DNA of 64,000 nt from contig NZ_JAATOO010000020.1 of NCBI RefSeq assembly GCF_011806575.1, positions 24,151-88,150 of the forward strand. The letters are read 5' to 3'. Below the pieces are notes generated by a model. That model did not search any database, was not told the DNA's origin, and was given only the letters and a program-made list of their open reading frames with translations. Shown piece by piece: positions 17,151-25,885 of the stretch; position 1 is the first letter of the stretch; each line of letters starts with the position of its first letter. The translations under genes were made by a program, and so were the position numbers. This stretch comes from Vibrio hepatarius (GTDB lineage: Bacteria > Pseudomonadota > Gammaproteobacteria > Enterobacterales > Vibrionaceae).

Positions 17151-17783
17151 TTAGTGGCTTACAGTCACATCGTAATCCGCTTCGATAGCATTCGCTTTTT
17201 GGTAAGCAGGATGCTCTTCCAGTCGTGCGGCGTAACGCTTAATATTGCTAAATTGCTCCAGCATACCAAACTTATAAAGCATCTCAGCAATAAACGACAT
17301 CATGATATCAGCACCTGTTAGACGCTCTTCAACTAAGTAAGTCTTACCTTCTAAGCTCGCATCAAAGTAGCTCATCACTTTTTGAGTTTCTACCTCTGCG
17401 TAGCCATCAAGAAAGTTCATTTCTGCACCATCTTTCGCGACAAACACTTTAAGCAGAAGCGGCAAAATCGCCGAGCTTTCTGCAAAGTGAAGCCACTGCA
17501 GATATTCGGTATACGCTTGAGTGCCACGCTTTGGCGCTAACTTGTCAGCACCGTATTTTTCAATCAGATACTCGGTAATCGCACCTGACTCAGTGATGAC
17601 GATACCGTCTTCCTCAATCACCGGAGACTTACCTAATGGATGAACACTTTTAAGCTCTGGCGGGGCGAGAAAAGTGACGCTATCACGCTGGTAAGCAACG
17701 ACTTCATATTCTAGCCCTAGCTCTTCAAGTAACCAGATGATTCGCTTTGAGCGAGACTGATTTAAGTGGTGAAGTTTAATCAT
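17151..17783 (-). CDS. Glutathione S-transferase
   Basis: 210-aa soluble GST. The N-terminal thioredoxin-fold domain (~1-78) contains LNQSRSKRIIWLLEELGL, the cis-proline segment GKSPVI and the glutathione-binding ESGAITEYL. A helical C-terminal domain carries the GADIMMS N-capping motif. It probably conjugates glutathione to electrophiles; Ser11 in the N-terminal helix region is a candidate catalytic residue. It lies 20 bp downstream of the CurA-like reductase in the same direction. The operon has a NemR-like operator, which supports a role in electrophile stress. Confidence 0.88.
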   Translation of the reverse strand: MIKLHHLNQSRSKRIIWLLEELGLEYEVVAYQRDSVTFLAPPELKSVHPLGKSPVIEEDGIVITESGAITEYLIEKYGADKLAPKRGTQAYTEYLQWLHFAESSAILPLLLKVFVAKDGAEMNFLDGYAEVETQKVMSYFDASLEGKTYLVEERLTGADIMMSFIAEMLYKFGMLEQFSNIKRYAARLEEHPAYQKANAIEADYDVTVSH

Positions 17784-17803
17784 TTTACTTTCCCGTTTAA
17801 CGC

Positions 17804-18853
17804 TTATAGTGGTTCGTTAGTTTTAATCACAAGTTTGCCGAAGTTCTTCCCTTCTAGCAGACCTTTGAATGCTTCTGGCGCATTTTCTAGTCCTTCAACC
17901 ACTTGCTCTTTGTATTGAATTCGGCCTTCCGCCAACCATTTGGTCATGTCTTCAGCGAATTCATTGTAGCGGTGAGCATAGTCGTCAAAGATGATGAAGC
18001 CTTGCATCTTAATGCGTTTTACCAATAACTGACCCATCAATAGCGCTAAACGGTCTGGTCCTTCAGGCAACGACGTCGCATTGTATTGAGAGACAAGACC
18101 ACACAGTGGCACTCGAGCACCAGTGTTAAGCAATGGTAGAACCGCATCAAACACTTTGCCGCCTACGTTTTCAAAATAGACGTCGATACCCTTGTCACAT
18201 ACCGCTTCCAATTGCTGAGCGAAATCATTTGCGTAGTGGTCAAGACACTCATCAAAGCCTAGAACCTCTTTCGCGTAACGGCATTTTTCTTCACCACCCG
18301 CTACACCGATTACGCGGCAGCCTTTGATTTTACCAATCTGACCAACGGTAGCACCTACCGGCCCAGTTGCTGCCGCTACGACGAGCGTTTCGCCAGCTCT
18401 TGGCTGACCGATATCAAGTAAGCCCATGTACGCAGTAAAACCTGGCATACCCATAATGCCTAGCGCATAAGAAGGTTGTGCTGGGTTCTTACCTAAGTTG
18501 ATCAAACCTTCACCGTTCGAGATGCCATAGTCTTGCCAACCCGTGTAAGCCAACACCCAATCGCCCTCTTCAAAGTCGGGATGACGAGACACTTCAACCT
18601 GACATACCGTACCGCCGACCATCACTTCGTCGATCGCTACAGGTTCAGCGTAAGATTTCGCATCGCTCATGCGGCCACGCATGTATGGGTCTAAAGAAAG
18701 GTACACACTGCGCAGCAGCATTTCACCGTCTTGCGGTACTGGTTTGTCTACGGTTTCGAGTCGAAAGTTGTCAGACTCTGGTGCACCATGAGGGCGTGAC
18801 GCGAGTACAATACGGCGGTTGTTTTGCGAAGGTGACTTTTGCATAGGTGACAT
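17804..18853 (-). CDS. NADPH-dependent CurA-like ene reductase (MDR family)
   Basis: 349-aa medium-chain reductase of the CurA / leukotriene-B4-dehydrogenase / zeta-crystallin-like group, without zinc-binding cysteines. It likely reduces alpha,beta-unsaturated carbonyls with NADPH. Evidence: the N-terminal SLDPYMRGRMSD substrate motif, the Rossmann motif VVAAATGPVGATVGQIGK, GVAGGEEKC and the C-terminal GLLEGKNFGKLVIK. ATG at 18853 has AGGAGA 8 nt upstream. A palindromic operator (18881-18899) lies 28 bp before the start and is identical to the one before the TetR gene. The first gene of an operon with GST. Confidence 0.88.
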   Translation of the reverse strand: MSPMQKSPSQNNRRIVLASRPHGAPESDNFRLETVDKPVPQDGEMLLRSVYLSLDPYMRGRMSDAKSYAEPVAIDEVMVGGTVCQVEVSRHPDFEEGDWVLAYTGWQDYGISNGEGLINLGKNPAQPSYALGIMGMPGFTAYMGLLDIGQPRAGETLVVAAATGPVGATVGQIGKIKGCRVIGVAGGEEKCRYAKEVLGFDECLDHYANDFAQQLEAVCDKGIDVYFENVGGKVFDAVLPLLNTGARVPLCGLVSQYNATSLPEGPDRLALLMGQLLVKRIKMQGFIIFDDYAHRYNEFAEDMTKWLAEGRIQYKEQVVEGLENAPEAFKGLLEGKNFGKLVIKTNEPL

Positions 18854-18880
18854 AGGAAGTTCTCCTGATTTGGACTAATC

Positions 18881-18899
18881 AATTAGACCAGTCGTCTAG
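18881..18899. promoter_or_regulatory. NemR-type operator before the curA-like gene
   Basis: AATTAGACCAGTCGTCTAG contains the inverted repeat TAGAC-N5-GTCTA and resembles the E. coli NemR box (TAGACC-N4-GGTCTA). An identical 19-mer lies before the TetR gene at 19559. Confidence 0.82.
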
Positions 18900-18952
18900 T
18901 AATTATTTCAAAAAAACCGCCAAACAGATCAGCGGTGATTTTCAGGCAGTTT

Positions 18953-19549
18953 TTACTGCCCTTTGAGCAACAATTTGGTGTTTTCTAGGCACTGTTTCAG
19001 CCCTGATTGGTCTTGGTACAACTTATTCAATAGGCTGGCACCAACCCAAACATAATAGATTTGGTGTGCGGCTTTTTCGCTATCTTTGACGTCGATAGAG
19101 CCATCTACAATGCCTTTTTCTATACATTGAGCGATTGCAGCAATAATCTTATCCGCACCACATCTCAACGCTAAGCGCATAGGCTCTGATAAATCAGACA
19201 CTTCCGCACTGAGTTTTACAATCAAACACTTATTCGCGTTGCAGCAACCATTATCCAACTCCAGCCAACGTTCAAAATACTCGGTCAAAGACTGATAGCC
19301 TGTCTTTGCCGGATTCTCAAACAGCTGCGCAATATCGCTCAGATAATTGGTGAAATAGTCTTGAATCAGCGACTCACCAAAGTGTTCTTTCGACTTAAAA
19401 TAGTGATAAAAAGAACCCTTCGGCACATTGGCTGTTTTCAGTAGTTCAGATAGACCAACACTGGTAAAGCCTTTGGTCACGATAAGGTCGTAACCGACTT
19501 GTAAGATGTGTTGACGTGTGTCGTTTGTTTTTGCGTTCATGGCGGGCAT
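18953..19549 (-). CDS. NemR-like TetR-family redox/electrophile-sensing repressor
   Basis: 198 aa. The helix-turn-helix (residues ~10-55) has LSELLKTANVPKGSFYHYFKSKE, almost identical to E. coli NemR. The sensor part contains KCLIVKLSAEVSDLSE, aligned with NemR GCLTVKLSAEVCDLSE, so Cys108 corresponds to the reactive Cys106 of NemR. The lysine paired with it (NemR Lys175) also appears conserved in SLLNKLYQ. Two extra cysteines (GCC, residues 102-103) are nearby. The operator 9 bp before the start implies autorepression; the same operator precedes the curA-like/GST operon. MNAK at 19540 is an alternative start. Confidence 0.88.
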   Translation of the reverse strand: MPAMNAKTNDTRQHILQVGYDLIVTKGFTSVGLSELLKTANVPKGSFYHYFKSKEHFGESLIQDYFTNYLSDIAQLFENPAKTGYQSLTEYFERWLELDNGCCNANKCLIVKLSAEVSDLSEPMRLALRCGADKIIAAIAQCIEKGIVDGSIDVKDSEKAAHQIYYVWVGASLLNKLYQDQSGLKQCLENTKLLLKGQ

Positions 19550-19558
19550 AATAGATCC

Positions 19559-19577
19559 AATTAGACCAGTCGTCTAG
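19559..19577. promoter_or_regulatory. NemR-type operator before the TetR gene
   Basis: Exact copy of AATTAGACCAGTCGTCTAG found at 18881, immediately upstream of the TetR start. It supports negative autoregulation. Confidence 0.82.
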
Positions 19578-19735
19578 AAAAATCATGATGAAAATATTAT
19601 TGGAAGTACAAGTGTGTTTCTTACAAGGGATATGGTTCTTTGGTCATACTGTTGAATTGTCTGAAGAAACCGCTGAAAACACTGATACACCCACAAGAAG
19701 AATCAACGTAGGAAATTCGTTCACTCTGCTGATAT

Positions 19736-20746
19736 TTAAAAATTCTTTATACCGATTTTAAAATGTTCAAGCGTTTTGTACGCCTCAAAGGCAGTGATCG
19801 CATCATCAAAATCAAACTCTGCCGTAATCAAGTCATCCAATGACAACTTCTCGATCATGTGCGCAGCGGTCAGAACACTTTCAATACCACATAAACTGGT
19901 CCAGCTAATGGTGATATTGGATGCGTACAAGTTGAGAAGAGGCAACGTGACTTTTTCTTTACTGCCGTAGTAAGTAAAGATTTTCATCGCTCCACCTTTA
20001 GACAAGTACGGCAGCGTGGTTTCTATCATATTGATATCCGAAGACGTTTCTATAATTACGTTGTAACCCTCGTGGTCACAACAATCAGAAAGGTCAAAAT
20101 GAAAATCAGAAGAGTTTGGGTCAATGACAAAGTCAGCCCCATATTTCAAGGCTTGCTCGCGCCTTTCCGCCACTGGCTCAATGACAGTAATCTCACGCGC
20201 GCCACGCAGTTTAATAAACTTAACAAAACTCTGGCCAATGAACCCTCCACCAATAATCGCAACTCTAGTGCTGTAGCTGATATTGAGTGTCGATAGCGCT
20301 TCAACTATCGCTCCAACAGGCTCCATCATAATCGCGTGTTTGTAGTTGAGTTTATTGGGCACTTTGATCACTTGCCGACAACTACGGACGATAAATTGGC
20401 AAATTGTCCCCTGATGTATATGTGATTGATTACAATGTTGTGGTTTTTGTGCAAGACAGTAATGGCAATGTCCACAAAAGCTCCACGGTAATACCATCAC
20501 CAAATCACCAACAGAAAACCCCGAATACTGGGCATACTCGCCCAACTCTTCAATGATGCCTACCGCTTCATGTCCCATAATTCCGGTATGGGCAAAGATG
20601 TCAGACTTATCTTCAAAACGCATATCGTCACGACAAAAACTTGAATACACCATCCTGATCTTTATATCGTCTTTCTCTTTGAGCTGAGGCGTTTCAACCT
20701 CAACGATGTCGAGCGTTTCAAATTTCGTTCTTACCAGTGCTTTCAT
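19736..20746 (-). CDS. Zinc-type alcohol/polyol dehydrogenase (MDR)
   Basis: 336-aa medium-chain dehydrogenase, cytosolic, NAD(P)-dependent. Catalytic-zinc motifs are SSFCRDD (Cys38) and GHEAVG. The structural-zinc lobe CGHCHYCLAQKPQHC is complete. Rossmann motif AIIGGGFIGQSFVKF. The closest functional guess is oxidation of a secondary alcohol in a polyol or sugar, but the substrate is unknown. It starts 1 bp after the AraC-family gene ends, so regulator and dehydrogenase are tightly coupled. No terminator is apparent between the stop and the TetR region. Confidence 0.82.
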   Translation of the reverse strand: MKALVRTKFETLDIVEVETPQLKEKDDIKIRMVYSSFCRDDMRFEDKSDIFAHTGIMGHEAVGIIEELGEYAQYSGFSVGDLVMVLPWSFCGHCHYCLAQKPQHCNQSHIHQGTICQFIVRSCRQVIKVPNKLNYKHAIMMEPVGAIVEALSTLNISYSTRVAIIGGGFIGQSFVKFIKLRGAREITVIEPVAERREQALKYGADFVIDPNSSDFHFDLSDCCDHEGYNVIIETSSDINMIETTLPYLSKGGAMKIFTYYGSKEKVTLPLLNLYASNITISWTSLCGIESVLTAAHMIEKLSLDDLITAEFDFDDAITAFEAYKTLEHFKIGIKNF

Positions 20747-20747
20747 C

Positions 20748-21764
20748 TTATTTTCTCATCTGTTCGCGGTACTCTTTAGGAGATAGGCCCGTATGCTTTT
20801 TGAATAACCGCGAAAAGTAATGAGGATCTAGATAGCCAACTTTTTCTGAGATCTCACTGATATTGTGCTGGTATTCAAAGAGATATTGCTTAGCGATAAA
20901 CACTCTCAAGCACTGCAGTAACTCTAAGAATGTCATCCCCAACTCAGCTTTAAATACTCGGCTGAGGTAGGGCTTAGAGATGTTCAGATGCTCGGCCATT
21001 CCATCAAGAGAGAGCTCCTTATCGTAATGGTCAAAGACATAAGTTATTGATTTTTTGACATTGTCAGATAAGTTTCGCGATTTCAGCCCTGTCGATACTT
21101 GCGTAAAGAAACGATTCATCTCGTTAAACTCGTGTTCAATAGAGATAAAGCTGTGATGACTGGGTTTGAGATTTGGGTCTAATACGAACTTAAATAGTTC
21201 ACAGGTGAAAGCAGAAAATTCTCTTAGTTGTGGAACCACATCTCTATCGTGATGAGTTGAAACCGTCTCAAAGTAAACGAATCTCAGTTGTTCGTTAAGT
21301 AAGTTAGCATCATTATTTATAGCGCTAACGAATACACTCTTAAACAATTCATAGTGATCAATAAATGAAACCTTCCTCGTTTCTCGTTCTGCATCTCGAT
21401 CACGTTGCTCCGAGATTGACTCGCCACTATCGACTACTCGATTGTCTATGTAGCGACTAACATGCGCTAACTCATCCTTAGAAACAAACACGACATTGTT
21501 TCGCGTTTTTCGCTCTTCTCCATCGTCAATAACAATAACCTTGAAGTCTTTCCCGCTTTGAGAAAAGTCATGAATTAAGGTGTTGAGAGGTACCATCACA
21601 TGGGCGTCGATGATGACAAAGTGCGGTTTATACGCAACAAAACTATCTAAAGCATCTGCACTGTAATAGACCAATCGTGGTTTTATCTGATGCTCTGTTT
21701 TGAGTAAATGACTAAGGCTTTTTAGCAACATTCTGTTTTCAGAAATAACCATTACTTCCGGCAT
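20748..21764 (-). CDS. AraC-family regulator with receiver-like N-terminus
   Basis: I place the start at 21764 (MPEVMVISENRML), giving 338 aa; an earlier ATG at 21794 adds a cysteine-rich stretch that looks untranslated. Residues ~1-105 resemble a response-regulator receiver: beta1 EVMVISENR, FVIIDAHVM with an Asp at the phospho-acceptor position, VIVIDDGEE, and VVFVSKDE with a Lys. The acidic pair after beta1 is Ser-Glu, so phosphorylation is doubtful. The C-terminal ~100 residues are a clear AraC HTH (LSLDGMAEHLNISKPYLSRV, then EISEKVGYLDPHYFSRLF). No histidine kinase is nearby. It likely controls the dehydrogenase and transketolase genes around it. Confidence 0.8.
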   Translation of the reverse strand: MPEVMVISENRMLLKSLSHLLKTEHQIKPRLVYYSADALDSFVAYKPHFVIIDAHVMVPLNTLIHDFSQSGKDFKVIVIDDGEERKTRNNVVFVSKDELAHVSRYIDNRVVDSGESISEQRDRDAERETRKVSFIDHYELFKSVFVSAINNDANLLNEQLRFVYFETVSTHHDRDVVPQLREFSAFTCELFKFVLDPNLKPSHHSFISIEHEFNEMNRFFTQVSTGLKSRNLSDNVKKSITYVFDHYDKELSLDGMAEHLNISKPYLSRVFKAELGMTFLELLQCLRVFIAKQYLFEYQHNISEISEKVGYLDPHYFSRLFKKHTGLSPKEYREQMRK

Positions 21765-22120
21765 AAAATCCACTCTACAACACGAACATCTCAAAAATTA
21801 CAACCTAGCAGCACATAGCACTAAGTTAATACAATGTTACGATTATTTATATGAATTTCACATTACCCAAAATGTTACATACTATCAACAACTGAAGTGC
21901 GCTTACGTGCAGCGTGTTCACCTTTGTCGAGAGTAACCAAGATTACCAATGAATGAACACTCCTATAAAAGGCAAATAAAATAAAAAGATTGGATAAGCC
22001 ATGTGAATGATTCAGTCGCATATTCCCTTATATAGTATGCAGCTAGAGTATGAGCAAGCCTAATACCAAAACAGTACATAGATAGCATGACAGCAACCAA
22101 TCCGTTTTGCTGCCTTATCG
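21765..22120. other. Intergenic region, no gene seen
   Basis: About 350 bp of AT-rich sequence between the AraC-family gene and the GFA-family gene, both on the minus strand. It should contain the promoter of the AraC gene. I see no terminator, repeat or RNA gene. Confidence 0.45.
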
Positions 22121-22591
22121 CTAAGCTTTAAGTACTCCATACATTAATTTCATGACGGCAAGCTCACTGCTTACGTAGCCTTCGTATTTCGGCAAGTCAT
22201 CCACGATGTCTTCAATACGTCGATGGTAAAACATATGGATCGCTGGAGGTGGTAGTTCGCCAGAGTCCTTAAAATTATTTGTCGGTATAAAAGCGATTTT
22301 TACTGGCCCTACCCCACCGATTTCAAGCGCTGGTTCACCGCACAGCTTACACACCCCACGGTTGATATTTGGCGGCAATCTGTATTTTTTAAACTCAACA
22401 TTATCATAAGAGCTTGATTGTAATGCTTTGGCTTTGAATAACGTCACGTCTGCAAAGCGATTATTGTTAAATTGCTGGCAAATGGTGCAGTGACATATAA
22501 ATCTAGCAACAGCCGTAGACTCCGCCAATTCGAATGAACAGGCTCCACATTGACATGTTGCGTGCTGAGGTGTAGTTAAATATTTGATCAT
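22121..22591 (-). CDS. GFA/CENP-V-family zinc protein
   Basis: 156-aa protein of the glutathione-dependent formaldehyde-activating (GFA) family. Zinc-binding cysteines are in CQCGACSFEL (residues ~14-23), CHCTICQ (~34-40) and CKLCGEPAL (~84-92), the expected pattern for the family's two zinc sites. Some members act on S-hydroxymethylglutathione or other glutathione adducts; most are uncharacterised. It lies between two zinc-dehydrogenase operons on the same strand but is separated from the upstream one by a terminator, so it may be transcribed alone. Its presence next to aldehyde-forming enzymes suggests carbonyl handling, which is inference. Confidence 0.82.
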   Translation of the reverse strand: MIKYLTTPQHATCQCGACSFELAESTAVARFICHCTICQQFNNNRFADVTLFKAKALQSSSYDNVEFKKYRLPPNINRGVCKLCGEPALEIGGVGPVKIAFIPTNNFKDSGELPPPAIHMFYHRRIEDIVDDLPKYEGYVSSELAVMKLMYGVLKA

Positions 22592-22641
22592 AGATTGACT
22601 CTTAGACGGTCATTATAGGCAACTCGCATCGGACGAGATAA

Positions 22642-22682
22642 AGCCCGTTAGCGGCGAAGTTCCGCTATCGGGCTGCTTTTTA
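22642..22682 (-). terminator. Rho-independent terminator of the transketolase/dehydrogenase operon
   Basis: AGCCCGTTAGCGG-cgaagtt-CCGCTATCGGGCT forms a 13-bp stem with a single mismatch, 27 bp after the stop of the dehydrogenase at 22701 on the minus strand. On that strand the hairpin is followed by TTATCTCG rather than a long T tract; on the + strand GCTTTTTAT follows. Confidence 0.65.
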
Positions 22683-22700
22683 TCGGTCAAAGTTAGCGCA

Positions 22701-23735
22701 TTATGGTTTGATGATACCTTTGATATAGCTAGGATCACCGCTCTCCATCAGATCAAACCCATCCTGAATATCTTCAAGCGCAAACTCATGGGTAATCAGA
22801 TCCTTGATAGGCAAGATACCTTTTGTACAAGCTTCGATACTTTCCTTCGCGACTTTGATGTAATCTTCAGCATACAGCGGGTGTACCGAATGCAGCACTG
22901 GTGAACGATATGCTAATTCATAGCCGATTTCTGGATCCCAAGTTTCTTCTCTTGAATACAACGATGGAATGAGCACTTTGCCTCGTCCAGCCGCCCCTAA
23001 CAAGTCACCGTATCGAATAACTTTCAGTGCTGTTTTGAGGCCACGTAGACTACCTGTAATTTCTACGACGACATCTGCCCCTAGGTTATTGGTTAACTCA
23101 TCAACCATATCCGTTAAGTCACATTGTGTTGGGTTGATCGTATGAGTTGCGCCAAATTTGCGCGCAAGCTCTAAGCGACTTTCCTGTACATCAACGGCGA
23201 TGATTTTACTCGCCGCACTGTGTTTTAGACCCGCGATAGTCAATAATCCCATCATGCCACAGCCAACAACGGCAACCGTTTCACCTAAGCTTGGATTCGC
23301 GACTTTAACGATATTACCCACACACATTAATGGTTCAGCCAGGCAATATTTTAGCTCTTCGCGTGGCACCTCACTTGGAATTGGAATACAGAAAGCAGTT
23401 GGTACAACCAAGTGCGATGAAAAGCCAGCGACAGCAGGCATGAACGCAACATAGTCACCTACTTTGTAGTCTGTCACGTCACTGCCAATTTCTTTGATAA
23501 TACCAACAGATTCATGGCCAATATGGGCAGGATATTGAATGTCTTTGATCATTGCCATATGACCGCGCTTATCAAAACCAAGCTGACTATCGCCAAGATA
23601 CGTTGGCATATCTGAGTGACATAAACCTATCGCTTCAACTTCCACAAGGACTTCATGTGGCTGTACTTGAGGCAATTCTTCTTCGATGATCTGAAATTTT
23701 TTAGGTTCGGTTAGAACAGCACATTTTCTTTTCAT
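22701..23735 (-). CDS. Zinc-binding dehydrogenase (MDR), third gene of transketolase operon
   Basis: 344-aa medium-chain dehydrogenase. The catalytic site is typical (EAIGLCHSD with Cys38, GHESVGIIKE), and the Rossmann motif is VAVVGCGMMGLLTIAGL. The structural-zinc lobe with four cysteines is absent: after VGDYVAFMPAVAGFSSH the chain goes straight on. This distinguishes it from the other dehydrogenase at 19736. It starts 14 bp after the transketolase C-subunit gene, so it belongs to that operon. It probably oxidises or reduces a hydroxyl next to the carbon unit moved by the transketolase; the substrate is unknown. Confidence 0.8.
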   Translation of the reverse strand: MKRKCAVLTEPKKFQIIEEELPQVQPHEVLVEVEAIGLCHSDMPTYLGDSQLGFDKRGHMAMIKDIQYPAHIGHESVGIIKEIGSDVTDYKVGDYVAFMPAVAGFSSHLVVPTAFCIPIPSEVPREELKYCLAEPLMCVGNIVKVANPSLGETVAVVGCGMMGLLTIAGLKHSAASKIIAVDVQESRLELARKFGATHTINPTQCDLTDMVDELTNNLGADVVVEITGSLRGLKTALKVIRYGDLLGAAGRGKVLIPSLYSREETWDPEIGYELAYRSPVLHSVHPLYAEDYIKVAKESIEACTKGILPIKDLITHEFALEDIQDGFDLMESGDPSYIKGIIKP

Positions 23736-23749
23736 GACAATACTCCTAG

Positions 23750-24727
23750 TTATTGCTTTTTGCTGATAGCCTGTTTAGCGGCTTTAGCAATGTTGCCGGC
23801 TGTTAAACCGTACTCTTCTTTCAAAAATTGCATATCACCTGTTTGACCAAAGCGCTCAAGAACAGCAACTCGCTCAACCGGACAAATATGTTCTTGCATC
23901 ACAACCTGAGTCACTGCGTCACCTAGACCACCATTCACACTGTGATTTTCTGCGGTAACAATGGCACCAGTTTCTTTGGCACACTTAACGACCAAATCAC
24001 GGTCAAGAGGACGGATTGTAAACATGTCAACAACACGAGCAGAGATACCTTGTTCCTCTAACAATTTCGCCGCTTTTAATGACTCAGGAACCGTCACTCC
24101 GTAAGCGATGATCGTAACGTCAGAACCATCCTGCAGTACGTTACCTTTACCAATTTCAAATGTGGAACCTTCTTCGTACACTTTCTCAACATTCGAACGA
24201 ACCATACGGATGTAATACATGCCGTAATCTTTTTCGATCTGAGGAAAAAGCGCTTTGGCGGCAACATTGTCGGTGATCTCAACAATTTTGATTTCAGGAA
24301 TCGAGCGCATGACAGCGATATCTTCAAATGGCATATGTGTGCCACCATTAAACGCTGCGCTGACACCAGGATCGGTACCAAGAATCTTAACGTTCGCTTT
24401 TGAGTATGCTCCGGAGATAAAAACTTGATCCATCACGCGGCGAGACATAAATGGACCAAACGAGTGCACGTAGGACACAAAGCCTTCTTGTGAAAGCCCT
24501 GCCGCGAAACCAATCGCATTGGCTTCTGCGATCCCCACATTGATGAGCCTTGTCGGGTAATTTTCCAAGAAGTTCATCATGTCAAATTTAAACAGTGATA
24601 AGCCTAAATCACATTCAACATGGACGATATCATCCGTTCTGCCCAAACCTTCGTAAAGGTAAGCGCTGTAAACCGAAGCTAATGTGTCTTCGTATTTTTC
24701 GTTAATGTTTGCTAGTTTTACACCCAT
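23750..24727 (-). CDS. Transketolase, C-terminal subunit
   Basis: 325 aa covering the pyrimidine-binding and C-terminal domains of transketolase. Visible are the Glu-containing stretch INVGIAEANAIGFAAGL that activates thiamine diphosphate, SFGPFMSRR, and the transketolase C domain (VVDMFTIRPLDRD, ENHSVNGGLGDAV). The N-terminal half is encoded separately 14 bp upstream, so the enzyme is an alpha2beta2-type split transketolase and not a frameshifted single gene. It transfers a two-carbon ketol unit between phosphorylated sugars; the actual donor and acceptor are unknown. Split transketolases of this kind often sit in dedicated sugar pathways. Confidence 0.88.
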   Translation of the reverse strand: MGVKLANINEKYEDTLASVYSAYLYEGLGRTDDIVHVECDLGLSLFKFDMMNFLENYPTRLINVGIAEANAIGFAAGLSQEGFVSYVHSFGPFMSRRVMDQVFISGAYSKANVKILGTDPGVSAAFNGGTHMPFEDIAVMRSIPEIKIVEITDNVAAKALFPQIEKDYGMYYIRMVRSNVEKVYEEGSTFEIGKGNVLQDGSDVTIIAYGVTVPESLKAAKLLEEQGISARVVDMFTIRPLDRDLVVKCAKETGAIVTAENHSVNGGLGDAVTQVVMQEHICPVERVAVLERFGQTGDMQFLKEEYGLTAGNIAKAAKQAISKKQ

Positions 24728-24741
24728 GGTTCTATCATCCC

Positions 24742-25563
24742 TTATGCATTTAGTGCCGTAATCGCTTGTTCTGCTAGTTCTTCAGTAACGGGGACGTGGT
24801 GGTTCCACTCATTTTCAGCCCAGTTGACTCCCTTACCTTTTAAGGTATTGCAGATAATCACGGTTGGTTTTCCTTCACAGGCTTTCGCACTCTCGATAGA
24901 GCGTTTGATTTCGCAGATGTTGTGACCGTCGATGTTCTCAACATTCCAGTTAAAGGCTTCAAACTTTTTATCTAGTCCAGCAAGATCGTTAATCGCTTCT
25001 AAAGGACCATCCAATTGCATCTTGTTGAAGTCGACAAATAGCACCAAGTTATCAATCTTCTTATTTGCAATATTCATGATGGCTTCCCAGTTCTGACCTT
25101 CTTGCAGTTCCCCGTCGCCAACAATGCAGAAGACACGGTTGTCTAAACCTTTTAGCTTAAGCGCGTAGGCAGCTCCTGAAGCGACTGAAAGTCCTTGACC
25201 AAGTGAGCCAGTGGTAAAATCAATCCCTGGTGTTTTTTGCATATCGCAATGGCTAGGTAGATTGGTTCCGTTCTGGTTCAGCGTTTGCAACATTTCGACT
25301 GGAAAGAATCCACGTAGTGCTAGCGCAGAATATAGTGACGGCCCACAGTGCCCTTTAGAACATACAAGGCGATCTCTATTGACCCATCTCGGCTCTTGCG
25401 GGTTATGTTTCAGTTCATCCATGTACAGCACACTGATGATTTCGACCATTGACATAGAACCACCCAAGTGACCAAAGCCTCGGCTCGCAAACTCATTTAG
25501 CGTAGCGATTCTGATATTTTTAGCGAACTCTTCGATTTCCGCTTTTTTACTCTCTGCATACAT
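24742..25563 (-). CDS. Transketolase, N-terminal subunit
   Basis: 273 aa forming the thiamine-diphosphate-binding half. The diphosphate/Mg motif is VGDGELQEGQNWEAIMNIANK followed by FVDFNKMQLDG (GDG-X~28-N). The early GHLGGSMSMVE and SKGHCGPSLYSAL carry the conserved histidines of the family. It is the first gene of the operon (N subunit, C subunit, dehydrogenase), with 14-bp gaps. Housekeeping TktA would be ~660 aa in one chain, so this is an accessory enzyme. AGGGACAG is a weak, distant ribosome site. Confidence 0.88.
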   Translation of the reverse strand: MYAESKKAEIEEFAKNIRIATLNEFASRGFGHLGGSMSMVEIISVLYMDELKHNPQEPRWVNRDRLVCSKGHCGPSLYSALALRGFFPVEMLQTLNQNGTNLPSHCDMQKTPGIDFTTGSLGQGLSVASGAAYALKLKGLDNRVFCIVGDGELQEGQNWEAIMNIANKKIDNLVLFVDFNKMQLDGPLEAINDLAGLDKKFEAFNWNVENIDGHNICEIKRSIESAKACEGKPTVIICNTLKGKGVNWAENEWNHHVPVTEELAEQAITALNA

Positions 25564-25885
25564 ATTTTCTGTCCCTGTAACTGTTTATAGTTAAGCCTGA
25601 TGAAGACTATTCTCGATATTTAGTTCTTACAATGGACAAAATTTACATCAACTAAAAAAAACGGGGACAATATTTACCTTTTATTTGTTTAATATTATTT
25701 TTGTGAATAGCTTTACACTTTCAAATAGTCACTTTTGCTGAACTATATTCCATCGATGTATGCTTATATTTATTGATAATCATCATTCATATATTTAATT
25801 TAAGTTAAAGTGTTTTTAAATTAATTACATAACGATTTCTAAAAATCAAGTTGATGAAAAATAAGTATTATTTAAGTAGGTAGCT
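25564..25885. other. Divergent AT-rich promoter region (transketolase / aldehyde dehydrogenase)
   Basis: 322 bp of very AT-rich sequence between divergent genes. TGTGAATAGCTTTACA (25702-25717) matches the CRP consensus TGTGA-N6-TCACA at 9 of 10 positions and is placed to act on either side. No gene or hairpin is seen. Confidence 0.45.

Noticed and set aside
23750..25563. Transketolase broken by frameshift
   Set aside because: The two halves are complete domains with their own starts and a regular 14-bp gap, as in known two-subunit transketolases.
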